From: an uncultured Bacillota bacterium
GTDB taxonomy: Bacteria; Bacillota; Clostridia; Peptostreptococcales; Anaerovoracaceae
Length of the DNA stretch: 64,000 nt
Assembly: GCA_927441425.1 (NCBI GenBank)
Contig: CAKMKG010000010.1
Coordinates: forward strand, 1 to 64,000
Reading direction: 5' to 3'
Shown here: positions 25,285 through 33,085 of the stretch, one piece after another
Layout of the letters: every line of letters starts with the position of its first letter
Numbering within the stretch: position 1 is the first letter of the stretch
Position numbers and translations under genes: made by a program
Notes under the pieces: generated by a model
Seen by the model: the letters and a program-made list of their open reading frames with translations, nothing else
What the model was told of the DNA's origin: nothing
Database searches by the model: none

Positions 25285-26718
25285 GTGGATATAAGAGAAA
25301 TTGAACTGATTGTGAAGCAGGTACTCGCCAATATTGACTTGAATCAAATCAATGCAGAAACCAATATAAATGAGGAAGATACCAGAGCCTCCAAAGGGGA
25401 TTACGGTGTTTTTGACAGGGTCGAAGATGCAATTGATGCGGCTTTTGCAGCGCAAAAGAAATATTTGGAATTGTGCTCCGTTAAAGATAGGGATCGCATT
25501 ATTGAAGCGATCAGGCAAGTTGCCAGAGAGCATGCAAAGGAATTTGCAAGGATGATCGTCGAGGAATCCAAAATGGGTCGTTATGAAGACAAAATTGAGA
25601 AGAACCTGGCAACGATCAATAATACACCTGGCACGGAATGTCTGACAACAGATGCCATCTCCGGTGATGCCGGACTTATGCTGGAGGAATATGCACCATT
25701 TGGATTGATTGGGGCAATTACACCGGTGACCAATCCCACCGAAACAATAATTAATAATACCATCAGCATGATCGCCGGCGGCAACGCCGTTGTCTTTAAT
25801 GTACATCCATCAGCAAAGAAGGTATGTGCACATTGCCTTAGGATCTTAAACCGCACAATTTTAGAAAATGGAGGCCCTGCGGATTTGATTACAATGGCGA
25901 AAGATCCTACGATGGAAAGTGTGGAAACGATTTGTCATAGCCCGAAAGTAAGACTCATGGTTGGTACAGGAGGTACGGCTATGGTGAATGCGTTGCTCCG
26001 TTCCGGGAAGAAAACCATTGGAGCCGGAGCCGGCAATCCGCCTGTCGTTGTTGATGATACGGCTGACATTGCACTGGCAGCGAAAGAGATTTACAAGGGA
26101 GCATCCTTTGACAATAACCTTTTATGCCTTGCGGAAAAGGAAGTCTTTGTAATAGATCGCGTTGCAGATGAGCTCATAGAAAAAATGGTGAAAGAAGGAG
26201 CATATCTTTTGAACCCTTCTGAGGTGTCGCGCATTCTGGAAATCGTATTTATAAAAGACGAGAAAGGATATCGCGCAAATGCAAAATGGGTTGGCAAAGA
26301 TGCCTCCAAGATCCTGTCAGAAATTGGGATATCACGTCCGGAAATACGACTGATGATTTGTGAGACACCGGCAGACCATCCGTTTGTTCTGGTGGAACAG
26401 CTGATGCCCATATTGCCGATTGTAAGGTGCCATAGCTTTGAGGAAGCGGTAGAAGGCGCTTATCGTGCAGAATCCGGGAATCGCCATACTGCTTCTATGT
26501 TTTCTAAAAATATAGATAACATGACAACCTTCGCTCGAAAAATTGAAACCACCATTTTTGTGAAAAATGGATCTACGCTCAAGGGGGATGGAATCGATGG
26601 CAATGGCTTTACCACTATGACGATTGCAGGGCCAACCGGAGAAGGGTTAACCTGTGCAAGATCCTTCGCCAGAAGAAGAAGATGCATGCTGGCAGATGGC
26701 GGTTTCCGAATTGTTTAA
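25285..26718 (+). CDS. CoA-acylating aldehyde dehydrogenase of the microcompartment (PduP/EutE-like)
   Basis: 477 residues from GTG 25285 (AAGGAGG upstream). The N-terminus IREIELIVKQVLANIDL is an amphipathic helix of the type that directs PduP into shells, followed by a variable linker. The ALDH core shows GLIGAITPVTNPTETIINNT, VGTGGTAMVNA and the catalytic-Cys segment FDNNLLCLAEKEV. It oxidises the aldehyde made by the aldolase to an acyl-CoA with NAD+, inside the shell. Substrate acetaldehyde or methylthioacetaldehyde is inferred from context. Confidence 0.93.
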   Translation: MDIREIELIVKQVLANIDLNQINAETNINEEDTRASKGDYGVFDRVEDAIDAAFAAQKKYLELCSVKDRDRIIEAIRQVAREHAKEFARMIVEESKMGRYEDKIEKNLATINNTPGTECLTTDAISGDAGLMLEEYAPFGLIGAITPVTNPTETIINNTISMIAGGNAVVFNVHPSAKKVCAHCLRILNRTILENGGPADLITMAKDPTMESVETICHSPKVRLMVGTGGTAMVNALLRSGKKTIGAGAGNPPVVVDDTADIALAAKEIYKGASFDNNLLCLAEKEVFVIDRVADELIEKMVKEGAYLLNPSEVSRILEIVFIKDEKGYRANAKWVGKDASKILSEIGISRPEIRLMICETPADHPFVLVEQLMPILPIVRCHSFEEAVEGAYRAESGNRHTASMFSKNIDNMTTFARKIETTIFVKNGSTLKGDGIDGNGFTTMTIAGPTGEGLTCARSFARRRRCMLADGGFRIV

Positions 26719-26736
26719 AGATAAGGTGGTGTCCCT

Positions 26737-27045
26737 ATGGCAATAGGCTTCTTGGAATGTGCAGGGTATGGCGCTTTGTTATATGCGATGGACAAAGCAT
26801 GCAAAGCTGCGGAAATCAGAATATTGGGGATTGATACTATTAATCCAAAAGATACCAGTGCTTTTATCCCATTAACGGCACAAGTAAAGTTTGAGGGCAC
26901 GGTCTCTCAGGTAAAGGTAGCGGCTGAGGTGGCAAGAGATGCGGCACTTGAAATCAATCAAGAGCATGAAGTATTGATCGCAGTCATTGAAAACCCATAT
27001 GAGGGTACGAAGAAACTAGCGCAAATATCAAAAATAAATATTTAG
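26737..27045 (+). CDS. BMC-domain shell protein, divergent BMC-H
   Basis: 102 residues with a single BMC domain (MAIGFLECAGYGALLYAMDKACKAAEIRILGID, then VSQVKVAAEVARDAA). The pore-side segment NPKDTSAFIPLTAQ differs from the KIGSGL form of the major shell proteins below, so its pore chemistry is probably different. RBS AAGGTGG. First of a cluster of four BMC-H genes. Confidence 0.85.
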   Translation: MAIGFLECAGYGALLYAMDKACKAAEIRILGIDTINPKDTSAFIPLTAQVKFEGTVSQVKVAAEVARDAALEINQEHEVLIAVIENPYEGTKKLAQISKINI

Positions 27046-27057
27046 GAGGAAAAAAAG

Positions 27058-27330
27058 ATGTCGGCAATTGGAATAGTTGAAACAAGAGGATTAACAGCTT
27101 CTATAGAAGCGACAGATGCAATGCTTAAGTCAGCAGATGTGGAATTGGTAGGCACAGAAAAGATTGGGTCCGGATTAGTAACCGTTATTGTAACCGGTGA
27201 AGTTGGCGCGGTGAAAGCTGCGACCGAATCGGGTCAGGAAGCAGCCTCCAGACTGGGAGAGTTAGTCGCGGTACATGTAATCCCCAGACCCCACGCAGAT
27301 ATCGTAAAAATTCTTCCGGGCTTAAAATAA
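27058..27330 (+). CDS. BMC-H major shell protein (PduA/EutM-like)
   Basis: 90 residues, one BMC domain: [42 protein letters not shown], ending [21 protein letters not shown] lines the hexamer pore in PduA-type proteins. Such hexamers tile the shell facets. Strong RBS TAGGAGG. Confidence 0.95.
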   Translation: MSAIGIVETRGLTASIEATDAMLKSADVELVGTEKIGSGLVTVIVTGEVGAVKAATESGQEAASRLGELVAVHVIPRPHADIVKILPGLK

Positions 27331-27343
27331 AAGACAGGCAGTG

Positions 27344-27673
27344 ATGAAAATGAATTTAGATGCAATCGGAGTTGTTGAGGTAAATTATTTCGCCAATGCC
27401 GTTGTTGTTCTGGATGAAATGCTGAAGGCTTCCAATGTTGAGCTGATCAGCTGTCATAAAAAATTAGGCGGACGTATGGTGCACACGGTTGTAAGTGGAA
27501 AAACATCATCTGTGAACGCTGCAATTGAAGCAGCAAAAAAAGCAGAAGATAAAATCGGTAAAGGCAACGTAAAAGTAGCAATCACCATAAGCAACCCGCA
27601 TCCGGAAGTGATAAAACTTATGAATCTATTGGAAGAAAATTTGGCAATAACAGAGGAATCTATGGAACGGTAA
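27344..27673 (+). CDS. BMC-H shell protein with atypical pore
   Basis: About 109 residues from ATG 27344. One BMC domain (LDAIGVVEVNYFANAVVVLDEMLKASNVELIS); the pore segment reads CHKKLGGRMVHTV, so Arg/Met replace the small GSGL residues. This suggests a differently gated or charged pore. A C-terminal tail (NLLEENLAITEESMER) extends past the domain. The ribosome site is weak (AGACAGG), and GTG 27341 is also possible. Confidence 0.88.
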   Translation: MKMNLDAIGVVEVNYFANAVVVLDEMLKASNVELISCHKKLGGRMVHTVVSGKTSSVNAAIEAAKKAEDKIGKGNVKVAITISNPHPEVIKLMNLLEENLAITEESMER

Positions 27674-27688
27674 GAAAGGAGAAGCAAA

Positions 27689-28015
27689 ATGACAGAGATA
27701 AAATCAACAGAAACAAAAGCTAAGACAACGACATATAGAAACTTAAGTGCGATAGGAATCATTGAAACAAGAGGTCTGACGGCAGCCATCGAAGCGGCGG
27801 ATGCAATGCTGAAAGCCGCAGATGTTGAGTTGGTTGGAACAGAAAAGATAGGATCAGGACTTGTAACCGTTATGGTCCAGGGAGATGTTGGTGCTGTTAA
27901 GGCGGCGGTTGAATCGGGAGAGGCTGCGGCATCAAGAATTGGCGAAATCGTGGCTGTCCATGTGATACCAAGACCCCATGACAATGTTCATTTCATTCTT
28001 CCGAATATGAAATAA
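27689..28015 (+). CDS. BMC-H shell protein with N-terminal extension
   Basis: 108 residues. The first 18 ([18 protein letters not shown]) form a polar extension; the rest is nearly the same as the 27058 protein ([41 protein letters not shown]), so the two are recent paralogues. RBS AAAGGAG. The extension could line the lumen or outer face of mixed facets. Confidence 0.93.
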   Translation: MTEIKSTETKAKTTTYRNLSAIGIIETRGLTAAIEAADAMLKAADVELVGTEKIGSGLVTVMVQGDVGAVKAAVESGEAAASRIGEIVAVHVIPRPHDNVHFILPNMK

Positions 28016-28036
28016 ATCGATTGACTGTGGACAGAT

Positions 28037-28681
28037 ATGAATAATAAAGAAAAAGCAGTAGAGCACGTGGCCAGCCTTGTAACGTATATTGTGAAAGAAC
28101 TGGAAACAAATCCTTACGGAGTGACCGTTGGCATCTCCGCTCACCATATCCACCTGTCAAAAGAAGCAGTCTCGATTCTTTTTGGGAAAGGGCATGCTTT
28201 AACATTTTTCAGGAAGCTAAGTCAGCCCGGCCAATATGCGGCAGCAGAACAAATTAAGGTCATCGGTCCTTCCGGGAGCATTGCAAAAATGCGTATTCTG
28301 GGACCGGAGCGCGCCGCCTGTCAAATAGAAATTACCTATTCGGATGCAAGGATACTTGGAGTCGTTCCGCCGGTTCGAGCCTCGGGCGATCTAAAAGGAA
28401 CTCCTGGCATACGACTTGTCGGGCCCGTTGGTGAAGTAACTCTGGATTCTGGAGTCATAATCGCTGAGCGTCATGTCCATATGAGCCCTGCAGATGCAAA
28501 ATGGTTTGGTGTCTCCGATGGACAGCAGGTGAAAATGGAAATTTCCGGACCCAAAGCAGGTGTTATGGAAAAGGTAGCGGTACGGGTGAAGGCAGACTAT
28601 TGTCTGGATTTTCATATTGATACCGATGATGCAAATGCCTTTATGCTTCAGCAGGGAGTAAAAGCAAGGTTGATGAAATAG
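28037..28681 (+). CDS. pduL: PduL phosphotransacylase of the microcompartment
   Basis: 214 residues. Two PduL domains with the zinc ligands VGISAHHIHLS and IAERHVHMSP, and the C-terminal HIDTDDANAF. It exchanges CoA for phosphate on the acyl-CoA made by the aldehyde dehydrogenase, regenerating CoA inside the shell and giving acyl-phosphate for ATP synthesis. The first 25 residues (EKAVEHVASLVTYIVKELE) form an amphipathic helix like an encapsulation peptide. Confidence 0.94.
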   Translation: MNNKEKAVEHVASLVTYIVKELETNPYGVTVGISAHHIHLSKEAVSILFGKGHALTFFRKLSQPGQYAAAEQIKVIGPSGSIAKMRILGPERAACQIEITYSDARILGVVPPVRASGDLKGTPGIRLVGPVGEVTLDSGVIIAERHVHMSPADAKWFGVSDGQQVKMEISGPKAGVMEKVAVRVKADYCLDFHIDTDDANAFMLQQGVKARLMK

Positions 28682-28708
28682 TTGAGTTTGTAGCGAAGGA
28701 GAAGGTTA

Positions 28709-28963
28709 ATGATATTAGGAACAGTAAAAGGCAATATAGTATCCTCCAGAAAATGCAGTAACCTGGTGGGCTTCAAACTATTGCTGATTGAACCTTTTTT
28801 CGGTAATAAATCGGAAATATTTGTCGCCGCAGATACCCTCGGTGCAGGGATGAACGAATTGGTGCTTATAACAACAGATAATACAACACAATATGCGATC
28901 GACCGATCGGCGCCTATCGATGCTTATGTGGTTGGAATTGTAGATGCTCCTCCTCAATTCTAA
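28709..28963 (+). CDS. BMC-P vertex protein (EutN/CcmL family)
   Basis: 84 residues: MILGTVKGNIVSSRKCSNLVGFKLLLIEP, VAADTLGAGMNELVLITTD, and DAYVVGIVD. Pentamers of this family cap the vertices of the polyhedral shell. Only one such gene is seen, enough for a closed shell. RBS GAAGGAG. Confidence 0.95.
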   Translation: MILGTVKGNIVSSRKCSNLVGFKLLLIEPFFGNKSEIFVAADTLGAGMNELVLITTDNTTQYAIDRSAPIDAYVVGIVDAPPQF

Positions 28964-28979
28964 ATGATTTATAGGGAAT

Positions 28980-29018
28980 GGCCGCATCTTTGATTGAACA
29001 GATCAGTTTGATGCGGTC
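28980..29018 (+). other. Intercistronic hairpin in the BMC operon
   Basis: GGCCGCATC (28980-28988) can pair with GATGCGGTC (29010-29018), with an inner TGAT/ATCA stem. No T-run follows, so it is more likely an mRNA stability or processing element between shell and accessory genes than a terminator. Confidence 0.5.
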
Positions 29019-29041
29019 ATTTCCGGTATGAGAGGTATGAT

Positions 29042-30148
29042 ATGGAAACACTGAGGGTTTTAGCAGTAGCTGATCCGGCTGTGATGGCATACGTCGATCA
29101 GAAGCTTCTGGATGAGTTCCCCATTAAAGTAGAAATGGATATATTTCCATGGTCTCTTTATTACAGCACCATGCAGGAAGTATTTGATGGCAAAGAGGAC
29201 TATGATGTCATCATGGTTGCCGGACATTTATGGAAGCGCGATTTTGTAGAAAAAGGATATCTATCTCCGCTATCCTATGGAAACGAGGATATTCTACCTG
29301 TTGTAGCAAAAGAGATGGAATTTAACGGAAAACAGTACCTCTCTCCTTCTTTTTGTGACGGACATATGATTCTCTATCGAAAAAGTGTGATCAAGGAAGT
29401 CCTGGGAAACGAGCTTGGTGAAATGATTACTCCTGAGGAATATTATGAAGTTGCTCAAAAGTTGTCCGCTGCAGGGTATTTGATCGCAATGAAGGCAGAC
29501 GAGTCGGAAATTTTTACGGATGCGCTTCCGTTTCTTCGTATGAAGGGTGTCGACGCTTATGATGAAGAGACAGGAAAAATACAATGCGACAGAGAAGAAG
29601 TAATCCATGGACTGGAAAAGTATGTTGCGCTTAGAAGGTTCGCATTGGATGATACAGACACTTACGGCAATGAAGAGGTTGCGCGGAAGCTTCAATCGAA
29701 AGAGGCTGTTATGGGTGTTACTTGGAGCGGGCAACTGGGATCCGTTATAAACGAAGCATGCATTGAGAAAGAAGACTTGGGATTTTCAACATTTTCCACA
29801 GCATGGAATGTAACCTGGTCTTTTGCTATCAGCAGCCGTTCTCGCAACATCGAGAAGGCAATGGGACTGCTTCGGTATCTGCGATCGGAATCGATAGACC
29901 AAAAGGCGGGGGGCGCAAGCGGAGCGCCGGTTAGAAAAGGGAGTTACCTTTCCTTTATGGAGGTTTATCCGTGGTATTGCTGTCAGCTGAAGATGTTCGA
30001 GCACGCAAAGCCGCTTCCCGACCTGATCAGGGCAGGGGATAAAAACGGTGTTCTATATCATCAGATTGCCCTTTCCTTTGCAGGGAAAAAGATGCCGAGG
30101 GATGCAATGATTGATGCAAAACAACAAATTCTGGAACTGGAGAGCTAA
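29042..30148 (+). CDS. Cytosolic solute-binding-like protein in the BMC locus
   Basis: 368 residues of the type II (family 1) extracellular solute-binding fold: LRVLAVADPAVMAYVDQKLLDEFPIKVEMDIFPW, YDVIMVAGHLWKRDFVEKGYLSPL, and the LRYLRS-QKAGG-SGAPVRKG segment. It has no signal peptide or lipobox, so it should remain in the cytosol. A binding protein without export inside a BMC operon suggests a ligand carrier, sensor or enzyme-like use. I know no proven function for such proteins. Confidence 0.8.
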   Translation: METLRVLAVADPAVMAYVDQKLLDEFPIKVEMDIFPWSLYYSTMQEVFDGKEDYDVIMVAGHLWKRDFVEKGYLSPLSYGNEDILPVVAKEMEFNGKQYLSPSFCDGHMILYRKSVIKEVLGNELGEMITPEEYYEVAQKLSAAGYLIAMKADESEIFTDALPFLRMKGVDAYDEETGKIQCDREEVIHGLEKYVALRRFALDDTDTYGNEEVARKLQSKEAVMGVTWSGQLGSVINEACIEKEDLGFSTFSTAWNVTWSFAISSRSRNIEKAMGLLRYLRSESIDQKAGGASGAPVRKGSYLSFMEVYPWYCCQLKMFEHAKPLPDLIRAGDKNGVLYHQIALSFAGKKMPRDAMIDAKQQILELES

Positions 30149-30149
30149 G

Positions 30150-31481
30150 ATGAAAGTGATTGTGATTGGTGGCGTAGCAGCCGGAATGTCCTGTGCTTCG
30201 AAAGTGGTTCGAAGTAACCTGTCAGCGGAAGTCGTAGTTTATGAAAAAGGAGGCTTCCTTTCCTATGGAGCCTGTGGCCTTCCATACTATGTTGGCAACT
30301 ATAATGACGATTACCGAAGAATGATCGCAAGAACAAAAGAATCCTTTGAAGAATCGGGAATCCGGTGCCATCTCCATTATGAGGTAACGCATGTGGATGC
30401 GCAGAACAAAGAGGTGACCGTCCATGATATCAAAGGCGATCGTTACTTTGTTGACCGCTATGATAAACTGATGATTGCTGTTGGGGCGAAAGCCTTAATG
30501 CCACCCCTTGAAGGCAATTACCTGATTGGAGTTCACTCTTTGAAGACCATGGAAGAAGGAATTTTCCTGAGAGAATATGCAAAATCAGAAAATGTTAAAA
30601 ATGTAACGATTGTTGGAGGCGGGTATATCGGAATCGAGTGTGCGGAAGTCTTTCTGCATTTAGGGAAAAAGGTAAGAGTGATTGAAGCGGCAGACCGGAT
30701 TCTAACTTCTTTTGATTCAGAAATGGCAGAATTGGCAAGGCTGGAACTGGAGGGAAAAGGATTAGAACTACACCTTTCGGAAACGGTGAAACGGTTTTAC
30801 GGACAGATCGCAGTTGAAAAAATTGAGACCGACAAAGGGATCTACGATACGGACCTTGTCATTGTTGCAGTGGGAGTCAGACCCGCAACGGAGTTTCTGG
30901 AAGAGACCGGTATCCAACGGGCAGAAAATGGCGCGATTCGTGTAAACCGCAAATTAGAAACGTCAATCAAAGATGTTTATGCGGCAGGAGATTGTGCTCT
31001 GGTATACAATGAATGCCTGCAGGAGGATTCCTATCTGGCACTTGGCACAACAGCAAATAAATGTGGCCGCATCGCCGGGGCAAACATCGCCGGGGCCAAT
31101 CAGGAATTTCTGGGAGCCTTAGGCTCTGCTGCCATAAAAGTCTGCGAGTTGGAATTAGGGCGAACCGGAATGGGTGAAATGGACGCCAGAAAAAAAGGGA
31201 TTCCTTATAAAACCGTTCTTGTAACGGCATACGATCATCCTGCCTATTACCCGGATCCCACGCCCATCGTGATTAAATTGATTTATGAAGAAAAAACGAG
31301 AAAATTATTGGGAGCACAAACCTGCGGATTCAAAGGTGCGGTACTTCGCGTGGATGTTTTTGCGGTTGCGATCCATGCAGGGATGACCTGTGATGAGTTG
31401 GGAATGACCGACCTTGTATATGCACCCCCCTTTGCAGGGGTATGGGATGCAATTCATATTGCGTGCAACGCGGCAAAGTAG
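30150..31481 (+). CDS. FAD-dependent NAD(P)-disulfide oxidoreductase (CoA-disulfide reductase / NADH oxidase-like)
   Basis: 443 residues from ATG 30150, one base after the previous stop. FAD motif VIVIGGVAAGMSCASKV, the active-site Cys42 in SYGACGLPYYVG, the NAD motif TIVGGGYIGIECAEVF and VYAAGDCA. The single Cys pattern is that of CoA-disulfide reductases and NADH oxidases. Possible roles are keeping CoA reduced for the microcompartment or recycling NAD+. No rhodanese or other added domain. Confidence 0.88.
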   Translation: MKVIVIGGVAAGMSCASKVVRSNLSAEVVVYEKGGFLSYGACGLPYYVGNYNDDYRRMIARTKESFEESGIRCHLHYEVTHVDAQNKEVTVHDIKGDRYFVDRYDKLMIAVGAKALMPPLEGNYLIGVHSLKTMEEGIFLREYAKSENVKNVTIVGGGYIGIECAEVFLHLGKKVRVIEAADRILTSFDSEMAELARLELEGKGLELHLSETVKRFYGQIAVEKIETDKGIYDTDLVIVAVGVRPATEFLEETGIQRAENGAIRVNRKLETSIKDVYAAGDCALVYNECLQEDSYLALGTTANKCGRIAGANIAGANQEFLGALGSAAIKVCELELGRTGMGEMDARKKGIPYKTVLVTAYDHPAYYPDPTPIVIKLIYEEKTRKLLGAQTCGFKGAVLRVDVFAVAIHAGMTCDELGMTDLVYAPPFAGVWDAIHIACNAAK

Positions 31482-31492
31482 ATTGGAAGAGT

Positions 31493-32305
31493 ATGAGCAA
31501 ATTAGTGACATTACCGGAAGCCGTCGATATGATTCGGGACGGGGAGCTGGTCGCCATCGGCGGAAATGTACTGCATAGAGCACCAATGGCCTTGGTGCGT
31601 GAAATCCTTCGGCAGAGGAAAAGGAATTTACGCATTATTAAGACTGCAGGCGCCATGGACGTAGATCTTTTATGCATGGGGGACTGTGTCTCAAGTGTGG
31701 ATGCCGGATTTGTCAGCTACGAAACGGAATATTCGCTGGCTTCCCACTACCGCAAGGCGGTGGAATCCGGCAAGGTGGCCGGAAATGAGCATGCATGCTA
31801 CACGATAATCTCTGCAATGCGGGCAGCAAGTGCGGGGATTCCGTTTATGCCGGTAAAGGGCCTTGTGACAAGTGAATTAATAGAAGAAAACAGTTATTTC
31901 ACCAGAATCAAAGATCCTTTTTCGGAAGATTTGGTTACGGTAGTCAAAGCAATCCGTCCGGACATAGCACTGATTCATGTACATGAGGCAGATATCAATG
32001 GAAACGCCTATATCGAAGGACCGCTGTTTGACGATATTTTGATGAGCCGGGCGTCAAAACGAGTGATTCTATCCGCAGAAAAAATTGTTCCGGAGAATAA
32101 ATTCGCATTCTCACAAAACAAAGCACAGATTCCGCATTTTCTTGTGGAGGCAGTCGTGAAAGCAGAGAAAGGTGCACTTCCCTGTTCTTGTCTTCCCAAT
32201 TACGATATCAACCCAAAACAATTGGAATGTTTTAAACGCTGCGAGACCAAAACAGAGCTTGCGGCGTATTTGAAAAGCTGTGAACAGACAGACTACAGGA
32301 GATAG
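31493..32305 (+). CDS. CoA-transferase family 1, subunit A-like
   Basis: 270 residues from ATG 31493; the longer in-frame start would overlap the flavoprotein. It resembles the alpha subunit of glutaconate-type CoA-transferases (DGELVAIGGNVLHRAPMALVREI, GAMDVDLLCMGDCVSSVDAGF, IRPDIALIHVHEADINGNAYIEGP). Paired with the B-subunit gene 8 bp on. In a standard fermentation it would move CoA between an acyl-CoA and acetate. Confidence 0.85.
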   Translation: MSKLVTLPEAVDMIRDGELVAIGGNVLHRAPMALVREILRQRKRNLRIIKTAGAMDVDLLCMGDCVSSVDAGFVSYETEYSLASHYRKAVESGKVAGNEHACYTIISAMRAASAGIPFMPVKGLVTSELIEENSYFTRIKDPFSEDLVTVVKAIRPDIALIHVHEADINGNAYIEGPLFDDILMSRASKRVILSAEKIVPENKFAFSQNKAQIPHFLVEAVVKAEKGALPCSCLPNYDINPKQLECFKRCETKTELAAYLKSCEQTDYRR

Positions 32306-32313
32306 AAAATAGA

Positions 32314-33048
32314 ATGGGTGAGGTAAGAATAAGCGATTTGATGGTATGTGCCATGTCCAGGTTGATCCGGGACGGGGAAAAGGTGTTTCAGGGCGTGTCA
32401 TCCCATATGCCCATGATTGCCATCCTTCTGGCAAAGAGTCTTCATGCCCCGAAATCAGTTCATCTGAATATTCCCGGAGGCGTTGACCCGAACCTAAAAA
32501 AGCTTCAAAGGTATTCAAGTGCGGGGAAAAATCTACTGGAGCAGTCCTGTTCGATTTTCCCATTGGCAGAAGTATTTGATTTATCGATGCGGGGCGAGCT
32601 GGATGTTGCTTTTTTAAGCGGAATTCAGTTTGACAGAGATGGAAACGTAAATGCATCCGTAATTGGGGATTACCATAAGCCGAAGGTGCGTATGCCTGGC
32701 GGAGCAGGGTCTGCGGTGTTGATTCCCACCTCTAGACGTGCGATTCTGTGGAGAACAAAACATGATAAACGTACCTTTGTTGATAAAGTCGATTTTACCA
32801 CAACCCGGGGAAATATTGATCGAATCATAACACCCTTATGCAGTTTTAAATTTGAAGAAGGAAGACTCAAATTGGACACCATTCATCCAACCTCCAGCTT
32901 AAAAGAGATCATTGAAAATACAGGGTTTCCGGTGGAGTACGACGAAATACGATATACCGGTGAGCCGACGAAAGAAGAAATAACTGTGCTTCAAAAAATT
33001 GATAGAGATGATATCAGGAGCTTAGAGTTCCAATTAGGCGGAAAATGA
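32314..33048 (+). CDS. CoA-transferase family 1, subunit B-like, catalytic Glu apparently missing
   Basis: 244 residues with the beta-subunit fold: GVSSHMPMIAILLAKSLHAP, FLSGIQFDRDGNVNASVIGDYHKPKVRMPGGAG, and PTSSLKEIIENTGFPVEY near the end, all as in glutaconate CoA-transferase B. The position that holds the catalytic Glu in GctB (VESG) reads NIPGG here, about residue 60. Without that Glu the usual ping-pong transfer cannot work. IpdAB-like members of the family also lack it and act as hydrolases, so another CoA-thioester reaction is possible. The alignment is from memory. Confidence 0.83.
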   Translation: MGEVRISDLMVCAMSRLIRDGEKVFQGVSSHMPMIAILLAKSLHAPKSVHLNIPGGVDPNLKKLQRYSSAGKNLLEQSCSIFPLAEVFDLSMRGELDVAFLSGIQFDRDGNVNASVIGDYHKPKVRMPGGAGSAVLIPTSRRAILWRTKHDKRTFVDKVDFTTTRGNIDRIITPLCSFKFEEGRLKLDTIHPTSSLKEIIENTGFPVEYDEIRYTGEPTKEEITVLQKIDRDDIRSLEFQLGGK

Positions 33049-33085
33049 AAGCTGTAAGAATGGAAGATTCGGAGATGTTTGAAAA

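Noticed and set aside
25084..25806. A 240-residue minus-strand frame over the aldolase/aldehyde dehydrogenase junction
   Set aside because: Shadow of two firmly identified enzymes; His/Cys-rich composition is typical of antisense translation.
27454..27984. A 176-residue minus-strand frame over two shell-protein genes
   Set aside because: Mirror of the BMC-H coding strand, without its own start signals.
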